NCBI GenBank assembly: GCA_947167435.1
Contig: CAMVIC010000043.1
Coordinates: 1 to 10,617 of the forward strand
Length of the DNA: 10,617 nucleotides
Direction: 5' to 3'
From: an uncultured Clostridia bacterium
Lineage (GTDB): Bacteria > Bacillota_A > Clostridia > Oscillospirales > Oscillospiraceae
Shown here one piece after another: positions 1 through 4,333 of this stretch (its first letter is position 1; each line of letters starts with the position of its first letter). The position numbers were made by a program, and so were the translations under genes. The notes below the pieces were generated by a model. The model had not been told where the DNA came from. It searched no databases and saw nothing but the letters and a program-made list of their open reading frames with translations.

Positions 1-787
1 AGCCGGAGGGCAGCACCTCCCGCAGCCGGTCGGCGGAGATCCTGACCGTCTCCCGTTGATTGGGCTTCGGCTTTGACAGGATCTCATCAATCTGCTCCGG
101 GGTACATACAGCGGATCTGTGCATCCGCGAGGCTTGGGAATAGGACGGGGTCACGTCATCCCTGGCGGCAATCTCGGCGATATACGCCTGAGCGGATTCA
201 TCCAGATAGGAGAGCTCCACGCCAACGGAAAAGGCGATCCGCCCCTTGTCTACCAGGTCCAGCAATTCAGGACTGAGGTAGGTCAGCCGAATATATCGCT
301 GGACTGTTCTGCCGCTTTCGGTATCCGAAACAGCATCACGGGACTTGTGGCCAACTTGTCCACATCTTTTTCCTCGCCGATCCAGCGCCTCCAGCTTCAA
401 GCGATACGCAAACGCCTTCTCGCTGGGCAGGATATGCTCTCGGTGCAGGTTGCTGTCCACCAGTTCCACTGCCGCTGCGTCCCGGTCGATCTCACGGATG
501 AACGCGGGCACTGTCTCCAGTCCGGCCCGCCTCGCCGCATGGAGCCTCCGGTGTCCGGAAATCACCTCGTATTCTCCGGGGCTGCCCTCCAGTGGTCTCA
601 CCAGCAGCGGGGACATGATCCCATGCTCCCGGATGCTCTCCGTCAACTCGTCCATCTCCGCATCGTCAAGAACCTTGTAGGGATGGCCCTCAAAGGGATA
701 GAGCTTACTGATCGGAACTCGTGTAATCTGTGTATCGTTCTTGCTGCCGTCCGTAATCCTCGCGGACGCGTCCCATTCGTTCATCAT
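1..787 (-). CDS. parB: ParB/Spo0J-family partition protein (C-terminus beyond left edge)
   Basis: Partition protein that binds a centromere site and, with a ParA ATPase, segregates the replicon. I read 262 codons on the minus strand with no stop before the window edge, so the C-terminal end is missing. The ParB N-terminal domain spans about residues 22-120: it opens with ITRVPISKLYPFEGHPYK and carries the nucleotide (CTP)-binding box GHRRL (78-82) and the second box SNLHRE (112-117). A helix-turn-helix region follows, including GRTVQRYIRLTYLSPELL (159-176), which matches the ParB DNA-binding core. I chose the ATG at 787 because AGGAGAG (794-800) lies at good spacing; a second ATG follows at once (784). 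It lies downstream of repA on the same strand, as in plasmid and ICE replication/partition blocks. No parA is visible between repA and parB; it may lie further left. Family assignment is firm; the exact role (partition or regulation) is inferred. Confidence 0.93.
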   Translation of the reverse strand, partial: MMNEWDASARITDGSKNDTQITRVPISKLYPFEGHPYKVLDDAEMDELTESIREHGIMSPLLVRPLEGSPGEYEVISGHRRLHAARRAGLETVPAFIREIDRDAAAVELVDSNLHREHILPSEKAFAYRLKLEALDRRGKRCGQVGHKSRDAVSDTESGRTVQRYIRLTYLSPELLDLVDKGRIAFSVGVELSYLDESAQAYIAEIAARDDVTPSYSQASRMHRSAVCTPEQIDEILSKPKPNQRETVRISADRLREVLPSG

Positions 788-846
788 TCAAATCTCTCCT
801 TTTCTCATTTTCAAAAACACAGGGGTCTCAGGGATCTCCCTGAAAT

Positions 847-868
847 CGTCGAGTGATATCACGAGACG
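847..868. repeat. Interrupted palindrome upstream of parB
   Basis: A perfect 10-bp palindrome GTGATATCAC (853-862) is flanked by GA on both sides and then by CGTC (847-850) and GACG (865-868), giving an interrupted 22-bp dyad. It is 60-80 bases before the parB start. It could be an operator or a ParB/centromere site. It does not match the chromosomal parS consensus TGTTTCACGTGAAACA. Confidence 0.6.
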
Positions 869-870
869 TT

Positions 871-892
871 GCTTGTCCGGTTTCGGACAAGC
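871..892. repeat. Perfect inverted repeat, 9-bp arms
   Basis: GCTTGTCCG (871-879) and CGGACAAGC (884-892) are perfect complements around a 4-base loop. There is no T-run on either side, so it is not a standard intrinsic terminator. It lies two bases from both neighbouring palindromes, which suggests a protein-binding cluster such as a centromere, operator or nicking region. Confidence 0.65.
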
Positions 893-894
893 AG

Positions 895-914
895 GCATGT
901 GCCTGTGCACATGC
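895..914. repeat. Perfect inverted repeat, 8-bp arms
   Basis: GCATGTGC (895-902) and GCACATGC (907-914) are perfect complements around a 4-base loop. This is the third dyad in a row upstream of parB (847-868, 871-892, 895-914), each about 20-22 bases long with gaps of two bases. Confidence 0.6.
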
Positions 915-1029
915 GTTGCTTGCTGAGATTGCGTCACGTACATTCGGCCTCTAGGCGATCGGACAGCCTATTTGCCGCAATCTCATCCTCCTCACTTGTG
1001 CTGACGTGGCCGAATGGCCCTCTTTCGCA

Positions 1030-1233
1030 AAAAAGGGGCCACTCAGTCAGAAAATGCTTGGTTGGCAGGAAAAAGAGGGCCACCTTCTGCCGGAATCGGG
1101 GCCCATGCTTATCGTCCTTACAGGCTGAAAAGAAAAAGTGGGGCCACTTTTCGGGAAAATGACCCCACTTTAGAAATCGCGAGGCCTCGGTCCCAAAATG
1201 TAGGACCACTTTCGCCCGAAAGTGGGGTCACTT
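1030..1233. repeat. Degenerate iteron-like repeats between repA and parB
   Basis: At least six related elements fit a loose consensus AAAGTGGGGYCACTTTT, in both orientations. Plus-strand-sense copies lie near 1030-1044, 1072-1086, 1133-1151 and 1217-1233; reverse copies lie near 1152-1171 and 1200-1214. Two pairs form perfect inverted repeats: CCACTTTCG/CGAAAGTGG (1206-1214/1217-1225) and AAAGTGGGG/CCCCACTTT (1135-1143/1163-1171). Short open frames cross this stretch but look unlike protein. Repeated short sites beside rep and par genes are typical of initiator-binding iterons or centromere sites; which protein binds here is unknown. The rest of the repA-parB gap (915-1029 and 1234-1302) shows nothing I can name. 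Confidence 0.6.
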
Positions 1234-1302
1234 CCCGCCAGCGGTATCACGATTCCTTTCTTTCAGCCAAGTAATATACTCAGTCTTGTTCTCTCAGTAT
1301 GA

Positions 1303-1779
1303 TTAGGGTCTGTTTTTCCGACCTTTAGAAGTCTGGTTTTCCGACCTCATGGAAAAATGCTTCACATAGATGCGGGACGGGCTGCCCCGACCCTGGCGCT
1401 TCTTTTCGATCAGCCCGGCGATCTCCAGTTCACGCAGGAGCTTACAGGCCTTCTCCTTGCAGCAGCACAGGTCGGCCTGTATGGAGGCAATCGTGTAATA
1501 GAGATAGACGCGGCCATGCTCGTCCAGCCACCGCTTCTTCACAGAAAGATCCATACGGTCCAGCAGGAGCCCGTACAGCAGCTTAGCGTCGGTCGAGACA
1601 GAACGATACAACTGGTCTGTGATCAGGGCCTTGGGGACGCGATAGAAGGGGTATTCAATGGCGTCCCGTTCTGTGAAATAGTCGTTCAAGTTGTTATCTC
1701 CTTTGTAATTGTCATCATGTGCCGTCGTTCCCGATCCCGTTCCTGCCCCGGCGTCTCGCCGCGGCGTTGCCTCGCTCAT
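1303..1779 (-). CDS. repA: Replication initiator protein A, RepA_N N-terminal domain, short form
   Basis: Initiator of the RepA_N family, which starts replication of plasmids and ICEs in Firmicutes. The family core is clear: DYFTERDAIEYPFYRVPKAL followed by STDAKLLYGLLLDRM, then DEHGRVYLYYTIASIQ, a winged-helix region with CKEKACKLLRELEIAGLIEK, and GSPSRIYVKHF. The protein is 158 residues from the ATG at 1779. That start has only a weak ribosome site (GAGG, close to the ATG) and adds an unusual Gly/Ala/Thr-rich 30-residue head. A TTG at 1689, at the point where the family homology begins, has a perfect AAAGGAG eight bases upstream and may be the true start (128 residues). The frame ends in NQTSKGRKNRP and lacks the longer C-terminal part seen in many relatives. 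Codons after the stop still read as a hydrophilic peptide broken by a second stop, so the C-terminus may have been lost. It is the first leftward gene ahead of parB. Confidence 0.85.
   Translation of the reverse strand: MSEATPRRDAGAGTGSGTTAHDDNYKGDNNLNDYFTERDAIEYPFYRVPKALITDQLYRSVSTDAKLLYGLLLDRMDLSVKKRWLDEHGRVYLYYTIASIQADLCCCKEKACKLLRELEIAGLIEKKRQGRGSPSRIYVKHFSMRSENQTSKGRKNRP
1308..1347. repeat. Two 17-bp direct repeats at the repA 3' end
   Basis: GTCTGTTTTTCCGACCT (1308-1324) and GTCTGGTTTTCCGACCT (1331-1347) differ at one base and are spaced 23 bp start to start, about two helix turns. They encode the end of RepA. In RepA_N replicons the origin often lies inside the rep gene, so these may be initiator-binding sites; alternatively the repeat is just the duplicated peptide pattern. 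Confidence 0.6.
1687..1704 (-). promoter_or_regulatory. Strong ribosome site before an internal TTG of repA
   Basis: On the minus strand AAAGGAG (1698-1704) lies eight bases ahead of TTG (1687-1689), in frame with repA. The following residues are NDYFTERD, where the conserved family sequence begins. This is a much better site than the one before the ATG at 1779 and may decide the real start. Confidence 0.5.
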
Positions 1780-2088
1780 ATCCTCGCAAGGCCATATCCC
1801 ATCGGGCGGCTATTCAGTTTTCAAGGTACAGGAGATCACACAAATCCCTTCACTGTGCTCGGACAAGAGGGTCCTGTTTTGGGGGTTACTGGCTGCTGCT
1901 TAAAAAGTCCTCCCATAATGTTTGGACAAAGGGGTACCAAAAAAGAAGTCTGTTTTGAGCTTTTCTTGAAAAAAGATCCCGTCGATTGTTAAGCCATGCG
2001 AAGACCCATTTATGGGGGTATCCGAAGCAAACTTCAACGTGAAATGCATATTTGAGAGCTTGTCAAAAGCCCCTCAAGAGAGCTCATC
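1780..2088. other. Gene-free repA upstream leader
   Basis: No convincing gene is present. Read leftward, the stretch just ahead of repA contains short complementary blocks (GGAC/GTCC and CACA/TGTG, about 1836-1872) and the string CTTGAAAACTGAATAG (about 1809-1824). The latter reminds me of leaders in front of genes in Tn916/Tn1549-type elements, but I cannot verify this. No clear minus-strand -35/-10 pair stands out; TTGTCC with TTTTTA near 1905-1935 is weak. A near-duplicate CAAAAGCCCCTCAA lies at 2074-2087, matching the start of the hairpin at 2094. Confidence 0.4.
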
Positions 2089-2126
2089 AAAAAGCCCCTC
2101 AATCTCTTACCGCAACATTGAGGGGC
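2089..2126 (-). terminator. Leftward intrinsic terminator-like hairpin
   Basis: GCCCCTCAAT (2094-2103) and ATTGAGGGGC (2117-2126) form a perfect 10-bp stem with a 13-base loop. Read leftward, the stem is followed by TTTTT (2089-2093), as in a Rho-independent terminator. It would block leftward transcription before it enters the repA leader. The loop overlaps one copy of the origin repeat described separately, so it could also be a replication site. Confidence 0.55.
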
Positions 2127-2392
2127 AAAAAACGACACATAATTTCAAAAAAAGCCCCCACCCTTCTACCGCGACATTTCGATTGCGAAACGGCCAGGGT
2201 ATCCGTAAGATTTCCCTCACTTCTCTACAGCAACTTTTTTGAGTCCAAAACGAAACTGAAATGCGTAAAGAATCTGTGAACTCTGCTGTTTCGCCTCCAC
2301 CCCTACTGATTTGCAGTGAAAGGTGAAAAAGCACACCCTGTTTTGAAAAAACGAAAAACGCCCATGCCTCCCCATACTCTATTGCGACATAA
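2094..2392. repeat. Four degenerate iteron-like copies in the putative origin
   Basis: Four stretches share the loose pattern CCC..CA..CTCTAYNGCRACATT: 2094-2120, 2154-2179, 2213-2236 and 2369-2392. The most constant part is CTA(C/T)(C/A/T)GC(A/G)ACAT or a close variant. Spacing is roughly 60, 60 and 155 bases. The surrounding DNA is AT-rich with long A-runs. A family of degenerate repeats upstream of a rep gene, next to a DnaA box, fits a plasmid or ICE origin. Copy boundaries are approximate. Confidence 0.5.
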
Positions 2393-2501
2393 ATGTGGAT
2401 AAACGAAACCCATGCTGCGAAAAAAAGCGTATGTCTTTCACTTATTTGCAGTGAATGGCGAAAAAGCACACCCTGTTTTGAAAAACAAAAAGCGCTCATG
2501 C
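2306..2501. repeat. About 60-bp direct repeat, two copies
   Basis: The stretch 2306-2367 recurs at 2441-2501 with only about seven differences, counting gaps. The conserved core GAAAAAGCACACCCTGTTTT is identical in both. The copies are 135 bp apart, with the DnaA box between them. A minus-strand frame through the region reads the repeat as a duplicated FSKQGVLF peptide, but lacks any sign of a real protein. The most likely role is part of the replication origin. Confidence 0.7.
2394..2402 (-). promoter_or_regulatory. Perfect DnaA box
   Basis: The minus strand reads TTATCCACA at 2394-2402, identical to the DnaA-box consensus. It is the only perfect copy I see. It lies in AT-rich DNA between the two 60-bp direct repeats and next to the last iteron-like copy, upstream of repA. 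A single 9-mer could arise by chance, but the context favours a host-DnaA site in the replicon's origin. Confidence 0.55.
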
Positions 2502-2527
2502 TTCTCCAATCGGAGTTGCATGAGCGC
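2481..2527 (-). terminator. Leftward intrinsic terminator
   Basis: GCGCTCATGC (2492-2501) pairs perfectly with GCATGAGCGC (2518-2527). After a 2x2 mismatch, CTCC and GGAG (2504-2507/2512-2515) extend the stem around a 4-base loop. Read leftward, the stem is followed by TTTTTGTTTTT (2481-2491). This is a strong Rho-independent terminator for transcripts coming from the right, yet no intact leftward gene lies there. Confidence 0.7.
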
Positions 2528-2827
2528 AATCGGGAAAATCATATTAATCAAGTTGTGATATCTGGAAAGATACCATTCCTGAGTGAAGCTATGATCAGCT
2601 CCTTTGCCTTTAGACTACAGCATATCATAGTCTTCAGCCCGCACCGTTTCAGCGACTGGTGTGTCCACGAGGCAGCAGGGATGAGCTGCTGCATCCGGTG
2701 GCAATGGAACAACTGAGATATTCAACCGTTTTATTATCTGCTCATGCGCAATCAGGCGGCCATTGCACTTTTTTCGTTTTGTTCCGGATCCCGAGAAAAA
2801 TATTCATACCGGTTTTTCTGTCTGCTC
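2528..2827. other. Junction region without a recognisable gene
   Basis: This stretch separates the replication block from the uptake operon. A minus-strand frame of about 60 codons ends at a TAG (2615-2617) and reads LNISVVPLPPDAAAHPCC then DTPVAETVRAEDYDML. It has no ATG or GTG start with a ribosome site. It could be the end of a lost leftward gene, the one served by the terminator at 2481-2527. I recognise no family. Nothing else stands out: no tRNA, no clear attachment site, no transposase. Confidence 0.4.
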
Positions 2828-2856
2828 TTGACATGGCATGTCATCACGCGTATAAT
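2828..2856 (+). promoter_or_regulatory. Consensus housekeeping promoter of the uptake operon
   Basis: TTGACA (2828-2833) and TATAAT (2851-2856) are both perfect matches to the sigma-A/sigma-70 consensus with the optimal 17-bp spacer. Transcription should start near 2863. The 13-bp dyad GACATG-G-CATGTC (2830-2842) overlaps the -35 end and spacer, where a repressor could bind. With such a strong core promoter, control probably comes from that dyad, from the leader, or both. Confidence 0.9.
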
Positions 2857-2862
2857 ATAGTA

Positions 2863-3054
2863 AGTTTTCCAAGCCTTTTGTCCTAAGGGAAACGCGATCC
2901 TACGGACAACTGGCCGGAGTGGGGAATGACCGTCCTGCACTCCCGAAGTCGATGCCGGAAACGGCGCGGCTTTCCGTGTTTGAGAAGGAAAGCGGCAGTT
3001 GGATAAGCGGAGTCGGTGCGCCTAGGCGCACTTTATGTCCGTATCGGAGTCTAT
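2863..3054 (+). promoter_or_regulatory. Highly structured 5' leader, candidate riboswitch of unassigned class
   Basis: The roughly 190-nt leader between promoter and terminator can form one closed multi-branch fold. The outer stem is TACGGAC (2901-2907) with GTCCGTA (3037-3043), extendable with bulges to 2896/3051. A second stem pairs CAACTGGCCG (2907-2916, one bulged G) with CGGCAGTTG (2993-3001). Inside are three hairpins: GAGTG/CACTC (2917-2921/2938-2942) with an inner GGA/TCC; GCCG/CGGC (2954-2957/2962-2965) closed by a GAAA tetraloop; and GCTTTCC/GGAAAGC (2969-2975/2987-2993). A fourth hairpin is the 16-base palindrome GTGCGCCTAGGCGCAC (3016-3031). CGGAGTC occurs twice (3008-3014, 3045-3051) and may allow alternative pairing. 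I looked for cobalamin, TPP, FMN, SAM, lysine, T-box, fluoride and yybP signature boxes and found none. Pairings were found by eye; the function is inferred from the layout. Confidence 0.65.
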
Positions 3055-3097
3055 GCCCGTTTTGATTCTCACAAAGAGTCAAAACGGGCTTTTTGCT
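3055..3097 (+). terminator. Intrinsic terminator in the operon leader (attenuator)
   Basis: GCCCGTTTTGA (3055-3065) pairs perfectly with TCAAAACGGGC (3079-3089), with CTC/GAG extending into the loop, followed by TTTTT (3090-3094). It lies after the promoter and the structured leader and before every gene of the operon. Read-through must therefore be regulated or the operon would be silent. It starts only a few bases after the last leader stem, the usual arrangement of a transcriptional riboswitch. Confidence 0.9.
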
Positions 3098-3109
3098 TGT
3101 CCTGAAAGA

Positions 3110-3220
3110 AGAATCATTGCTATCTGCTCCGCGCTGCGACAGGTGATTGTGCTGCTGATCGCGCTGTTTGCCGCAGCCTTCCTTGCCTCGTTCATTGTGG
3201 GGCGATACAGTACGTTTTGA
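3110..3220 (+). pseudogene. Possible remnant of a FecCD-type permease N-terminus
   Basis: In the frame ending with TGA at 3218-3220 the translation reads IIAICSALRQ, then VIVLLIALFAAAFLASFIVG and RYSTF. It is one hydrophobic segment followed by a GRY-like motif. First membrane helices of FecCD permeases (iron-siderophore, heme and cobamide ABC importers) commonly end in GRYP or similar, and such permeases often sit beside a binding protein like the next gene. The frame stops straight after the motif. Its only ATG codons (3035, 3053) lie in the leader or terminator without a ribosome site. I therefore read it as a deletion remnant rather than a gene. A short single-span membrane peptide or chance hydrophobic frame are the alternatives. 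Confidence 0.35.
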
Positions 3221-3238
3221 GCGGAAAGAAGGTGCGCG

Positions 3239-4333
3239 ATGAAGCGCATAGGTTCTATTTTTCTGATCGTCATCCTATCGTTTTCTCTGCTGGCAGGCTG
3301 CGGCACCACCGGCAGGAAGAACACACCGGAGATGGAGGAAACCGTAACCTTCACGGACAGCGCCGGGCGGCAGGTAACGGTTCCGGCAGAGATCACCCGG
3401 GTCGCCCCCTCCGGGGCGGTGGCGACGATGTTTCTCGCCAGTGTCTGCCCGGATTACATGGTCTGTATCGCCTCCACACCCTCCAGCAGCCAGTATAAAT
3501 ATCTGGACAGTTCACTTTTGAAACTGCCTACCACCGGCCAGCTCTACGGCAGCAAGAGCACCATCAATCTGGAGTCGCTCATGAGCGCCCGGCCCCAGGT
3601 CATCATTGACTTGGGCGACGCAAAGGACGGCATCAGCCGGGACATGGACGCCCTGCAGAAGCAGACAGGTATCCCGGTGGTATTTATCGAGGCCGACCTG
3701 CCTCACATGGCAGAGGCTTTCCGCATGCTGGGGCAGCTGCTTACAGGAAAGGCTGCCCACTGCGAGGAACTTGCGCAGTACGTGGAGGAGACCGTCTCCC
3801 TGGCGGAGACGAACGCCGCGCGCATCCCGGAGAGCGAACGCAAAAGCGTCATGTATACCTCCGGCGTCTCCGGGCTGAACACCAACGCCGAGGGCTCCAC
3901 CCAGGCGCAGGTGCTGCCGCTGATCGGAGCGGCAAACGCCGTCACCGTGGAGGACGTGAGCAACCGCGGCGGCGGCAACTCCATCAACATGGAGCAGCTC
4001 TATCTCTATGACCCGGACGTGATCCTCTTTACAGCCGGCAGCATGTATTCCGACGCGGCATCTGACCCAGCCTGGCAGCAGGTGCGGGCCGTGAAGGAGG
4101 GGCAGTATTTCGAAATCCCGGCGCTGCCCTACAACTGGATGAGCAATCCGCCCTCGCTGAATATGCTGCTCGGCATCCGCTGGCTGGGCAATCTGCTCTA
4201 TCCGAATCTCTATGATTACGATATGGCAGCCGAGGCCCAGCGGGCTTACCGGCTGCTCTGGAACTACGAGCTCAGCGACGACGAGGCGCGGGAAATGCTC
4301 TCGCGCTCCACGCTGCGGGAGGCGATGCCATGA
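3239..4333 (+). CDS. ABC-type substrate-binding lipoprotein (FepB/BtuF-like, TroA fold)
   Basis: Extracellular ligand-binding lipoprotein of the class that serves iron-siderophore, heme, cobamide and metal importers. The 364-residue product opens with a signal peptide and lipobox LLAG-C (Cys21 lipidated). The family pattern follows: VTFTDSAGRQVTVP (about 35-48), the first lobe with INLESLMSARPQVIIDLGD (about 109-127), a helical link, then INMEQLYLYDPDVILF (second lobe) and NPPSLNMLLGIRWLGNLLYP (303-322), typical of periplasmic-binding-protein family 2. The length is usual. AAGAAGG precedes the ATG at workable spacing. The stop overlaps the next start (ATGA), indicating translational coupling. 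No ATPase or intact permease is in the window, so it may work with a permease encoded elsewhere or downstream, or hand ligand to the ExbB-linked apparatus. Family is confident; ligand is unknown. Confidence 0.92.
   Translation: MKRIGSIFLIVILSFSLLAGCGTTGRKNTPEMEETVTFTDSAGRQVTVPAEITRVAPSGAVATMFLASVCPDYMVCIASTPSSSQYKYLDSSLLKLPTTGQLYGSKSTINLESLMSARPQVIIDLGDAKDGISRDMDALQKQTGIPVVFIEADLPHMAEAFRMLGQLLTGKAAHCEELAQYVEETVSLAETNAARIPESERKSVMYTSGVSGLNTNAEGSTQAQVLPLIGAANAVTVEDVSNRGGGNSINMEQLYLYDPDVILFTAGSMYSDAASDPAWQQVRAVKEGQYFEIPALPYNWMSNPPSLNMLLGIRWLGNLLYPNLYDYDMAAEAQRAYRLLWNYELSDDEAREMLSRSTLREAMP

Noticed and set aside
357..365. A near-consensus DnaA box (TTGTCCACA) inside parB
   Set aside because: It has one mismatch, lies in coding sequence and has no repeat context; likely chance.
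119..856. A 245-codon rightward frame over the parB region
   Set aside because: It is the antisense shadow of parB, whose own frame carries clear family motifs.
934..1209. A 91-codon minus-strand gene between repA and parB
   Set aside because: Its sequence is just the translation of the GTGGCCCC-type repeats, with no ribosome site or family resemblance.
1030..1233. CRISPR array
   Set aside because: The elements are degenerate, occur in both orientations and have irregular spacing; no direct repeats with unique spacers of constant length.
2107..2529. A 140-codon minus-strand frame with a duplicated FSKQGVLF peptide
   Set aside because: The peptide repeat is only the translation of the 60-bp direct repeat; it crosses a terminator hairpin and the DnaA box and has no recognisable domain.
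2863..3054. Cobalamin riboswitch
   Set aside because: Expected from the binding-protein family, but no GCCACTG-type B12 box or the GGTG..AATCC core could be found on the transcribed strand or its complement.
3035..3220. A 61-codon gene beginning at the ATG at 3035
   Set aside because: The ATG lies inside the leader stem with no ribosome site, and the frame crosses the terminator hairpin; only the 3' hydrophobic part looks protein-like.
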